NCBI RefSeq assembly: GCF_000148525.1 | Contig: NZ_AEDU01000025.1 | Location: 35,053 to 99,052 of the forward strand | Direction of reading: 5' to 3' | Origin: Streptococcus mitis SK564 | GTDB taxonomy: Bacteria; Bacillota; Bacilli; Lactobacillales; Streptococcaceae | Length of the DNA: 64,000 nt | Part shown: positions 57,601-64,000 of the stretch, piece by piece | How positions within the stretch are numbered: the first letter of the stretch is position 1 | Layout of the letters: every line of letters begins with the position of its first letter | The notes under the pieces: generated by a model | Told to the model about the DNA's origin: nothing | The model's input: only the letters and a program-made list of their open reading frames with translations | Database searches by the model: none | Position numbers and translations under genes: made by a program

Positions 57601-58134
57601 GAAGCTATTGCTAAACGAAACGGTAATGCTAACGCTAACACAAGAACCAAAGGGAATGCTGAGTTGATTTTGCAAATTGATGCCTATCTTCCTGATACTT
57701 ATATTTCTGATCAACGACATAAGATTGAAATTTACAAGAAAATTCGTCAAATTGACAACCGTGTTAACTATGAAGAGTTACAAGAAGAGTTGATGGACCG
57801 ATTTGGAGAGTACCCAGATGTAGTAGTCTATCTTTTAGAGATTGGTTTAGTCAAGTCATATTTGGACAAGGTCTTTGTTCAACGTGTGGAAAGAAAAGAT
57901 AATAAAATTACAATTCAATTTGAAAAAGTCACTCAACGACTGTTTTTAGCTCAAGATTATTTTAAAGCTTTATCCGCAACGAACTTTAAAGCGGGCATCG
58001 CTGAGAATAAGGGATTAATGGAGCTTGTATTTGATGTCCAAAATAAGAAAGATTATGAAATTTTAGAGAGTCTGCTGATTTTTGGAGAAAGTTTATTAGA
58101 GATAAAAGAGTCTAAGAAAGAAAATTCCATTTGA
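54625..58134 (+). CDS. mfd: Transcription-repair coupling factor Mfd
   Basis: Mfd displaces stalled RNA polymerase and recruits UvrA. The order is a UvrB-like N-terminal part, the RNA polymerase-interacting domain (YVVHHIHGIGQYLGIETIEIKG), the translocase with Walker A GDVGFGKTEVAMRAAF and box II DEEQRFGVKHKE, and the C-terminal TRCF domain. The 1169 residues are normal. It begins directly after pth. Confidence 0.97.
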   Translation: MATLLDLFSENDQIQKWHQNLTDKKRQLMLGLSTSTKALAIASSLKKEDKIVLLTSTYGEAEGLVSDLISILGEELVYPFLVDDSPMVEFLISSQEKIISRVEALRFLTDSSKRGILVCNIAASRLILPSPNVFKDSIVKISVGEEYDQHALIHQLKEIGYRKVTQVQTQGEFSLRGDILDIFEISQLEPCRIEFFGDEVDGIRLFEVETQLSKENQTELTIFPASDVILREKDYQRGRSALEKQVSKTLSPILKSYLEEILSSFHQKQIHSDSRKFLSLCYDKTWTIFDYIEKDIPIFFDDYQKLMNQYEVFERELAQYFTEELQNSKAFSEMKYFADTEQIYKKQSPVTFFSNLQKGLGNLKFDQIYQFNQYPMQEFFNQFSFLKEEIERYKKMDYTIILQSSNSMGSKTLEDVLEEYQIKLDSRDKSRICQESVNLIEGNLRHGFHFVDEKVLLITEHEIFQKKLKRRFRRQHVSNAERLKDYNELEKGDYVVHHIHGIGQYLGIETIEIKGIHRDYVSVQYQNGDQISIPVEQIHLLSKYVSSDGKAPKLNKLNDGHFKKAKQKVKNQVEDIADDLIKLYSERSQLKGFAFSADDEDQDAFDDAFPYVETDDQLRSIEEIKRDMQASQPMDRLLVGDVGFGKTEVAMRAAFKAVNDHKQVVVLVPTTVLAQQHYTNFKERFQNFAVNIDVLSRFRSKKEQTETLEKLKNGQVDILIGTHRVLSKDVVFADLGLMIIDEEQRFGVKHKETLKELKKQVDVLTLTATPIPRTLHMSMLGIRDLSVIETPPTNRYPVQTYVLEKNDSVIRDAVLREMERGGQVYYLYNKVDTIDQKVSELQELIPEASIGYVHGRMSEIQLENTLLDFIEGQYDILVTTTIIETGVDIPNANTLFIENADHMGLSTLYQLRGRVGRSNRIAYAYLMYRPEKSISEVSEKRLEAIKGFTELGSGFKIAMRDLSIRGAGNLLGKSQSGFIDSVGFELYSQLLEEAIAKRNGNANANTRTKGNAELILQIDAYLPDTYISDQRHKIEIYKKIRQIDNRVNYEELQEELMDRFGEYPDVVVYLLEIGLVKSYLDKVFVQRVERKDNKITIQFEKVTQRLFLAQDYFKALSATNFKAGIAENKGLMELVFDVQNKKDYEILESLLIFGESLLEIKESKKENSI

Positions 58135-58192
58135 TATTTTTCTTCTATTAAAATAGATAAAAATGATACAATAATAAGTTGAGGTAATAAGG

Positions 58193-58459
58193 ATGAGATT
58201 AGACAAATATTTAAAAGTATCGCGAATTATCAAGCGTCGTACAGTCGCAAAAGAAGTAGCAGATAAAGGCAGAATCAAGGTGAATGGAATCTTGGCCAAA
58301 AGTTCAACGGATTTGAAAGTTAATGACCAAGTTGAAATTCGTTTTGGAAATAAGTTGCTACTTGTCAAAGTACTAGAGATGAAAGATAGTACAAAAAAAG
58401 AAGATGCAGCAGGCATGTATGAAATTATCAGTGAAACACGGGTAGAAGAAAATGTCTAA
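58193..58459 (+). CDS. rqcP: S4-domain protein RqcP
   Basis: This 88-residue S4 protein ([32 protein letters not shown]) matches RqcP/YabO/Hsp15-like proteins that help RqcH add alanine tails to stalled nascent chains on 50S subunits. It is encoded between mfd and divIC in many Firmicutes. It overlaps divIC by eight bases. Confidence 0.9.
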
Positions 58460-58820
58460 AAATATTGTACAATTGAATAATTCTTTTATTCAAAATGAAT
58501 ATCAACGTCGTCGCTACCTGATGAAAGAACGACAAAAACGGAATCGTTTTATGGGGTGGGTATTGATTTTGATTATGCTATTATTTATCTTGCCAACTTT
58601 TAATTTAGCGCAGAGTTATCAGCAATTACTCCAAAGACGTCAGCAATTAACAGACTTGCAAACTCAGTATCAAACTTTGAGCGATGAAAAGGATAAGGAG
58701 ACAGCATTTGCTACCAAGTTGAAAGATGAGGATTATGCTGCCAAATATACACGAGCGAAGTACTATTATTCTAAGTCGAGGGAAATAGTTTATACGATTC
58801 CTGACTTACTTCAAAGGTGA
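58452..58820 (+). CDS. divIC: Septum formation initiator DivIC (FtsB-like)
   Basis: DivIC joins DivIB and FtsL in the divisome. The 122-residue protein has a basic cytoplasmic N-terminus, one membrane helix (about residues 34-54), and an extracellular coiled coil ([30 protein letters not shown]). Context between rqcP and tilS supports the call. Confidence 0.92.
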
Positions 58821-58824
58821 TAAA

Positions 58825-58947
58825 ATGGAAAATTTACTAGACGTAATAGAGCAATTTTTGAGTTTATCAGATGAAAAACTGGAAGAGCTAGCTGATAAAA
58901 ATCAATTATTGCGTTTACAAGAAGAAAAGGAAAGGAAGAATGCGTAA
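58825..58947 (+). CDS. Small conserved protein between divIC and the serine hydrolase
   Basis: A 40-residue frame, MENLLDVIEQFLSLSDEKLE through KERKNA, begins four bases after divIC and overlaps the next gene by eight bases. It is acidic and helical, with an AAAGGTG site upstream. The tight packing and an equivalent small gene at this place in pneumococcus, as I remember it, support it as real. Its function is unknown. Confidence 0.7.
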   Translation: MENLLDVIEQFLSLSDEKLEELADKNQLLRLQEEKERKNA

Positions 58948-60208
58948 ATTCTTAATTATTTTGTTGCTACCAAGTTTTTTGACCATTTCAAAAGTTGTTA
59001 GCACAGAAAAAGAAGTAGTATATACTTCGAAAGAAATTTATTACCTTTCACAATCTGACTTTGGTATTTATTTTAGAGAAAAGCTAACTTCTCCTATGGT
59101 TTATGGAGAAGTTCCTGTCTATGCGAATGAAGATTTAGTTGTTAAATCTGGAAAATTAAGTCCAAAAATAAGTTTCCAAATAACCGAGTGGCGTTTAAAT
59201 AAACAAGGGATTCCGGTATTCAAGTTATCCAACCATCAATTTATAGCTGCAGACAAACGATTTTTATATGATCAGTCAGAGGTAACTCCAATAATAAAAA
59301 AAGTATGGTTAGAATCTGATTTTAAACTGTACAATAGTCCTTATGATTTAAAAGAAGTGAAATCATCCTTATCAGCTTATTCGCAGGTATCAATCGACAA
59401 TACCATGTTTGTAGAAGGAAGAGAATTTCTACATATTGATCAGGTTGGATGGGTAGATAAGGAATCAACTTCTGAAGAAGATAATCGGATGGGTAAAGTC
59501 CAAGAAATGTTATCAGAAAAATATCAGAAAGATTCTTTCTCTATTTATGTTAAGCAACTGACTACTGGAAAAGAAGCTGGTATCAATCAAGATGAAAAGA
59601 TGTATGCAGCTAGTGTTTTAAAACTACCTTATCTCTATTATGCGCAAGAAAAAATAAATGAGGGTCTTTATCAGTTAGATACGACTGTAAAATACGTATC
59701 TGAAGTCAATGATTTTCCAGGTTCTTATAAACCAGAGGGAAGTGGCAGTCTTCCTAAAAAAGAGGATAATAAAGAATATTCTCTAAAAGATTTAATTACG
59801 AAAGTATCAAAAGAATCGGATAATGTAGCTCATAACATATTAGGATATTACCTTTCAAACCAATCAGATGCAACATTTAAGTCCAAGATGTCTGCCATTA
59901 TGGGAGATGATTGGGATTCAAAAGAAAAATTAATTTCTTCTAAAATGGCTGGGAAGGTCATGGAAGCTATTTATAATCAAAATGGATTTGTGCTAGAGTC
60001 TTTGACTAAAACAGATTTTGATAATCAGCGCATTGCCAAAGGTGTTTCTGTGAAGGTAGCTCATAAAATTGGGGATGCGGATGAATTTAAGCATGATACG
60101 GGTGTCGTCTATGCAGATTCTCCATTTGTGCTTTCTATTTTTACTAAAGATTCTGATTACGATACGATTTCCAAGATAGCCAAGGATGTTTATGAGGTTC
60201 TAAAATGA
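58940..60208 (+). CDS. Exported beta-lactamase-like serine hydrolase
   Basis: A signal peptide or anchor (about residues 3-20) is followed by a region of about 150 residues with SH3-like character and then a class A beta-lactamase-type fold. Its serine motif is SVLK, the second motif is SDN (KESDNVAHN), and the third is KIGDAD in place of KTG. The 422-residue protein probably acts on cell-wall peptides or serves a structural role; there is no reason to expect antibiotic resistance. It lies in the divIC-tilS cluster. Confidence 0.82.
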   Translation: MRKFLIILLLPSFLTISKVVSTEKEVVYTSKEIYYLSQSDFGIYFREKLTSPMVYGEVPVYANEDLVVKSGKLSPKISFQITEWRLNKQGIPVFKLSNHQFIAADKRFLYDQSEVTPIIKKVWLESDFKLYNSPYDLKEVKSSLSAYSQVSIDNTMFVEGREFLHIDQVGWVDKESTSEEDNRMGKVQEMLSEKYQKDSFSIYVKQLTTGKEAGINQDEKMYAASVLKLPYLYYAQEKINEGLYQLDTTVKYVSEVNDFPGSYKPEGSGSLPKKEDNKEYSLKDLITKVSKESDNVAHNILGYYLSNQSDATFKSKMSAIMGDDWDSKEKLISSKMAGKVMEAIYNQNGFVLESLTKTDFDNQRIAKGVSVKVAHKIGDADEFKHDTGVVYADSPFVLSIFTKDSDYDTISKIAKDVYEVLK

Positions 60209-61482
60209 GGGAACAGGATTTTTTAAATCATTTTCTCAGGAAGGGATATTTCAAAAAGCATACTAAGGTGGTGCTAGCTCTTTCTGGTGGATTAGATTCT
60301 ATGTTTCTATTTAAGGTATTGTCTACGTATCAAAAAGAGTTAGAAATTGAATTGATTCTAGCCCATGTGAATCATAAGCAGAGAATTGAATCAGATTGGG
60401 AAGAAAAGGAATTAAGGAAGTTGGCTGCTGAAGCTGGCCTTCCTATTTATGTCAGCAATTTTTCAGGAGAATTTTCAGAAGCGCGTGCTCGACATTTTCG
60501 TTATGATTTTTTTCAAGAGGTCATGAAAAAGACAGGTGCGACAGCTTTAGTTACTGCCCACCATGCTGATGACCAGGTGGAAACGATTTTGATGCGTTTG
60601 ATTCGAGGCACTCGTTTGCGCTATATATCAGGAATTAAGGAGAAGCAAGTAGTCGGAGAGATAGAAATTATTCGTCCTTTCTTGCATTTCCATAAAAAAG
60701 ACTTTCCACCAATTTTTCACTTTGAAGATACATCAAATAAGGAAAATTATTATTTTCGCAATCGTATTCGAAACTCTTATTTACCAGAATTAGAAAAAGA
60801 AAATCCTCGATTTAGAGATGCAATCTTAAGCATCGGCAATGAAATTTTAGATTATGACTTAGCCATAGATGAATTATCTAACAATATTGATGTGGAAGAT
60901 TTACAGCAGTTATTTTCTTATTCTGAGTCTACACAAAGAGTTTTACTCCAAACTTATTTGAATCGTTTTCCAGATTTGAATCTCACAAAAGCTCAGTTTG
61001 AAGAAGTTTGGCAGATTTTAAAATCTAAAAGCCAGTATCGTCATCCGCTTAAAAATGGCTATGAATTGATAAAAGAGTATCAACATTTTCAGATTTGTAA
61101 AATCGGTCCTCAGGCTGATGAAAAGGAAGATGAACTTGTGTTACACTATCAAAATCAGGTATCTTACCAAGGTTATTTATTTTCCTTTGGAATTCCTTTA
61201 GAAGGTGAATTAATTCAGCAGGTACCTGTTTCACGGGAAACATCTATACACATTCGTCATCGAAAAACAGGAGATTTTTTGATTCAAAATGGGCATAGAA
61301 AAAAACTCAGACGTCTATTTATCGATTTGAAAATCCCTATGGAAAAGCGAAAATCTGCTCTGATTATTGAGCAATTTGGTGAAATTGTCTCAATTTTGGG
61401 AATTGCGACCAGTAATTTGAGTAAAAACACGAAAAATGATATAATGAACACTATACTTTATATAGAAAAAATAGATAGGTAA
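60205..61482 (+). CDS. tilS: tRNA(Ile)-lysidine synthase TilS
   Basis: TilS modifies C34 of tRNA-Ile(CAU) to lysidine. The PP-loop is [11 protein letters not shown] (about residues 24-34), with HVNHKQR and [20 protein letters not shown] after it, and TilS C-terminal domains follow ([28 protein letters not shown]). It is 425 residues long. A parS site lies inside at 61227-61242. Confidence 0.96.
   Translation: MREQDFLNHFLRKGYFKKHTKVVLALSGGLDSMFLFKVLSTYQKELEIELILAHVNHKQRIESDWEEKELRKLAAEAGLPIYVSNFSGEFSEARARHFRYDFFQEVMKKTGATALVTAHHADDQVETILMRLIRGTRLRYISGIKEKQVVGEIEIIRPFLHFHKKDFPPIFHFEDTSNKENYYFRNRIRNSYLPELEKENPRFRDAILSIGNEILDYDLAIDELSNNIDVEDLQQLFSYSESTQRVLLQTYLNRFPDLNLTKAQFEEVWQILKSKSQYRHPLKNGYELIKEYQHFQICKIGPQADEKEDELVLHYQNQVSYQGYLFSFGIPLEGELIQQVPVSRETSIHIRHRKTGDFLIQNGHRKKLRRLFIDLKIPMEKRKSALIIEQFGEIVSILGIATSNLSKNTKNDIMNTILYIEKIDR
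61227..61242. other. parS site within tilS
   Basis: TGTTTCACGGGAAACA differs from the ParB target TGTTTCACGTGAAACA at a single base. It is about 10 kb right of the origin. Confidence 0.88.
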
Positions 61483-61486
61483 AAAA

Positions 61487-62029
61487 ATGTTAGAAAACGA
61501 TATTAAAAAAATCCTTGTTTCACACGATGAAATTACAGAAGCTGCTAAAAAATTAGGTGCTCAATTAACCAAAGACTATGCAGGAAAAAATCCAATTTTA
61601 GTTGGGATTTTAAAAGGATCTATTCCTTTTATGGCTGAATTGGTCAAACATATCGACACACATATTGAAATGGACTTCATGATGGTTTCTAGCTACCATG
61701 GTGGAACAGCAAGTAGTGGTGTCATTAATATTAAGCAAGATGTGACTCAAGATATCAAAGGAAGACATGTTTTATTTGTAGAGGATATCATTGATACAGG
61801 TCAAACTTTGAAGAATTTGCGAGATATGTTTATTGCAAGAGAAGCAGCTTCTGTTAACATTGCAACCTTGTTGGATAAACCAGAAGGACGTGTTGTAGAA
61901 ATTGAGGCAGACTATACTTGCTTTACTATTCCAAATGAGTTTGTAGTAGGTTATGGTTTAGACTACAAAGAAAATTATCGTAACCTTCCTTATGTTGGAG
62001 TATTGAAAGAAGAAGTATATTCAAATTAG
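61487..62029 (+). CDS. hpt: Hypoxanthine-guanine phosphoribosyltransferase
   Basis: Hpt salvages hypoxanthine and guanine to IMP and GMP. The PRPP-binding loop is [17 protein letters not shown] (about residues 95-111), and a flexible loop [11 protein letters not shown] follows the family. It is 180 residues long. It is four bases after tilS and before ftsH, the usual order. Confidence 0.97.
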   Translation: MLENDIKKILVSHDEITEAAKKLGAQLTKDYAGKNPILVGILKGSIPFMAELVKHIDTHIEMDFMMVSSYHGGTASSGVINIKQDVTQDIKGRHVLFVEDIIDTGQTLKNLRDMFIAREAASVNIATLLDKPEGRVVEIEADYTCFTIPNEFVVGYGLDYKENYRNLPYVGVLKEEVYSN

Positions 62030-62044
62030 AAAGAGCAATTTTTA

Positions 62045-64000
62045 ATGAAAAAACAAAATAATGGTTTAATTAAAAATCCTTTTCTATGGTTATTACTTAT
62101 TTTTCTCCTAGTTACAGGTTATCAGTATTTTAGTACAGGTAGTGTTGCAGGGAAAAGTGAGCAAATTAATTATACAGAATTGGTAAAAGAAATTACCGAT
62201 GACAATGTAAAAGAATTGACTTACCAACCAAATGGCAGTGTTATCGAAGTTTCAGGTGTTTATAAAAATCCTAAAACAAGTAAAGAAGAAACAGGTATCC
62301 AGTTCTTTTCTCCTTCTGCTACAACAGTAGAGAAATTTTCAAGTATTATTCTTCCTTCAGATACGACAGTATCAGAATTGCAAAAACTTGCTTCTGACCA
62401 TAAAGCGGAAATAACTGTTAAGCATGAAAGTTCAAGTGGTATGTGGATTAATATTCTTGTATCCATTGTGCCATTCGGTATTCTATTCTTCTTCCTGTTC
62501 TCTATGATGGGAAATATGGGAGGAAATAATAGCCGTAATCCAATGAGTTTTGGACGTAGTAAGGCTAAAGCTGCAAATAAAGAAGATATTAAAGTAAGAT
62601 TTTCAGATGTTGCTGGAGCTGAGGAAGAAAAACAAGAACTGGTTGAAGTTGTTGAATTCTTAAAAGATCCAAAACGATTTACAAAACTTGGAGCCCGTAT
62701 TCCAGCAGGTGTTCTTTTGGAGGGACCTCCGGGAACAGGTAAAACTTTGCTTGCTAAGGCAGTAGCTGGAGAAGCAGGTGTTCCATTCTTTAGTATTTCA
62801 GGTTCTGACTTTGTAGAAATGTTTGTCGGAGTTGGAGCTAGTCGTGTTCGTTCTCTTTTTGAAGATGCCAAAAAAGCAGCACCAGCTATTATCTTTATCG
62901 ATGAAATTGATGCTGTTGGACGTCAACGTGGAGTCGGTCTCGGCGGAGGTAATGACGAACGTGAACAAACCTTGAACCAACTTTTGATTGAGATGGATGG
63001 TTTTGAGGGAAATGAAGGGATTATCGTCATCGCTGCGACAAACCGTTCAGATGTACTTGACCCTGCCCTTCTGCGTCCAGGACGTTTTGATAGAAAAGTA
63101 TTGGTTGGCCGTCCTGATGTTAAAGGTCGTGAAGCAATCTTGAAAGTTCACGCTAAGAACAAGCCTTTAGCAGAAGATGTTGATTTGAAATTAGTGGCTC
63201 AACAAACTCCAGGTTTTGTTGGTGCTGATTTAGAGAATGTATTGAATGAAGCAGCCTTGGTTGCCGCTCGTCGTAATAAATCGATAATTGATGCTTCAGA
63301 TATTGATGAAGCAGAAGATAGAGTTATTGCTGGACCTTCTAAGAAAGATAAGACAGTTTCACAAAAAGAACGTGAATTGGTTGCCTATCATGAGGCAGGA
63401 CATACCATTGTTGGTCTAGTCTTATCGAATGCCCGCGTTGTCCATAAGGTTACAATTGTACCACGAGGCCGTGCAGGTGGATACATGATTGCACTTCCTA
63501 AAGAGGATCAAATGCTTCTATCTAAAGAAGATATGAAAGAGCAATTGGCTGGCTTAATGGGGGGACGTGTAGCTGAAGAAATTATCTTTAATGTCCAAAC
63601 GACAGGAGCTTCAAACGACTTTGAACAGGCGACACAAATGGCGCGTGCAATGGTTACAGAGTACGGTATGAGTGAAAAACTTGGTCCGGTACAATATGAG
63701 GGCAATCATGCTATGTTTGGTGCACAGAGTCCTCAAAAATCAATTTCAGAACAAACAGCTTATGAAATAGACGAAGAGGTTCGTTCATTATTAAATGAAG
63801 CAAGAAATAAAGCTGCTGAAATTATTCAGTCAAATCGTGAAACTCACAAGTTGATTGCAGAAGCATTATTGAAATACGAAACATTGGATAGTACACAAAT
63901 TAAATCTCTTTACGAAACAGGAAAGATGCCTGAAACAGTAGAAGAAGAATCACATGCATTATCTTATGATGAAGTAAAGTCAAAAATGAATGATGAAAAA
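62045..64000 (+). CDS. ftsH: ATP-dependent zinc metalloprotease FtsH (stop codon beyond window)
   Basis: FtsH is a membrane-bound AAA+ protease for quality control of membrane and regulatory proteins. Two membrane helices (about residues 11-31 and 134-154) flank a short extracellular domain. The AAA domain has Walker A GPPGTGKT (227-234), Walker B IIFIDEID and an arginine finger region LLRPGRFDR. The zinc site HEAGH is at 449-453. In the window 652 codons are read without a stop; the last base in view completes a Lys codon in MNDEK, and this is about the full family length, so the stop is probably just outside. Confidence 0.95.
   Translation, partial: MKKQNNGLIKNPFLWLLLIFLLVTGYQYFSTGSVAGKSEQINYTELVKEITDDNVKELTYQPNGSVIEVSGVYKNPKTSKEETGIQFFSPSATTVEKFSSIILPSDTTVSELQKLASDHKAEITVKHESSSGMWINILVSIVPFGILFFFLFSMMGNMGGNNSRNPMSFGRSKAKAANKEDIKVRFSDVAGAEEEKQELVEVVEFLKDPKRFTKLGARIPAGVLLEGPPGTGKTLLAKAVAGEAGVPFFSISGSDFVEMFVGVGASRVRSLFEDAKKAAPAIIFIDEIDAVGRQRGVGLGGGNDEREQTLNQLLIEMDGFEGNEGIIVIAATNRSDVLDPALLRPGRFDRKVLVGRPDVKGREAILKVHAKNKPLAEDVDLKLVAQQTPGFVGADLENVLNEAALVAARRNKSIIDASDIDEAEDRVIAGPSKKDKTVSQKERELVAYHEAGHTIVGLVLSNARVVHKVTIVPRGRAGGYMIALPKEDQMLLSKEDMKEQLAGLMGGRVAEEIIFNVQTTGASNDFEQATQMARAMVTEYGMSEKLGPVQYEGNHAMFGAQSPQKSISEQTAYEIDEEVRSLLNEARNKAAEIIQSNRETHKLIAEALLKYETLDSTQIKSLYETGKMPETVEEESHALSYDEVKSKMNDEK

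Noticed and set aside
58940..60208. A beta-lactam resistance gene
   Set aside because: The third motif is KIGDAD and not KTG, the N-terminal part is unlike resistance enzymes, and the gene is part of a conserved housekeeping cluster.
62260..62871. A 203-residue open frame on the strand opposite ftsH
   Set aside because: It lies wholly inside the conserved ftsH coding sequence, has no ribosome site, and its Ser/Thr/Pro-rich composition is what the antisense frame of an AAA domain gives.

Overview
The window is a stretch of a low-GC Firmicute chromosome and almost certainly comes from the Streptococcus mitis/pneumoniae group. The gene order cbpD-veg-dnaB-rplI-gdpP-hpf-comFC-comFA | yigZ-cysK | tsf-rpsB-pcsB-mreDC-ecfTA2A1-pgsA-rodZ | yaaA-recF | guaB-trpS | ABC-F-yfhO | comEDC | rlmH-htrA-parB-dnaA-dnaN-ychF-pth-mfd-rqcP-divIC-tilS-hpt-ftsH is the one surrounding oriC in that group. 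A choline-binding murein hydrolase (CbpD) and a ComC pheromone precursor with a mature peptide ending FLFRRKK support this. The pheromone is not the pneumococcal CSP-1 or CSP-2 I remember, so a commensal mitis-group strain is more likely than S. pneumoniae.

Bases 1 to about 7.8 kb are the right-hand part of an integrated phage-satellite-like element (PICI/prophage remnant type). Its left end is outside the window. A leftward early operon (Cro-like regulator, Rha regulator, several small proteins, a MerR/excisionase-like HTH protein and a phage replisome organiser) diverges from a rightward lysogeny side (XRE repressor, DUF4177 protein, lipoprotein, Abi_2 protein, tyrosine integrase). Three copies of a 17-bp operator spaced exactly 30 bp apart lie between repressor and cro. 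Directly upstream of the Abi_2 gene, a consensus promoter drives a roughly 70-nt structured RNA that ends in a strong terminator, an arrangement that looks like an RNA-controlled abortive-infection or toxin-antitoxin locus. A second short promoter-terminator RNA unit lies opposite the early operon near 2.1 kb.

From 7.9 to 10.8 kb a TPP riboswitch controls a thiamine-precursor ABC transporter operon. From 10.9 to 20.8 kb come cbpD and comFA (both with ComX cin-boxes), replication and translation genes, and cysK. From 20.9 to 32.1 kb lie tsf/rpsB, the division hydrolase pcsB with a WalR box, mreCD, the ECF transporter core, pgsA, rodZ and two M16 peptidases. From 32.3 to 44.2 kb come yaaA-recF, guaB, trpS, an ABC-F protein, a large YfhO-like membrane protein and a YhgE/Pip membrane protein with its divergent TetR regulator. 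Three tRNA genes (Glu, Asn, Arg) flank comCDE at 44.3 to 46.9 kb.

The replication origin is at about 47.5 to 51.4 kb. DnaA boxes lie before htrA, before dnaA and between dnaA and dnaN, with a candidate run of DnaA-trios in the last gap. Three near-perfect parS sites (inside ecfA1, the yfhO-like gene and tilS) surround it and would load the ParB encoded next to dnaA. Right of the origin follow the housekeeping genes up to ftsH, whose last codon in view is the last base of the window.
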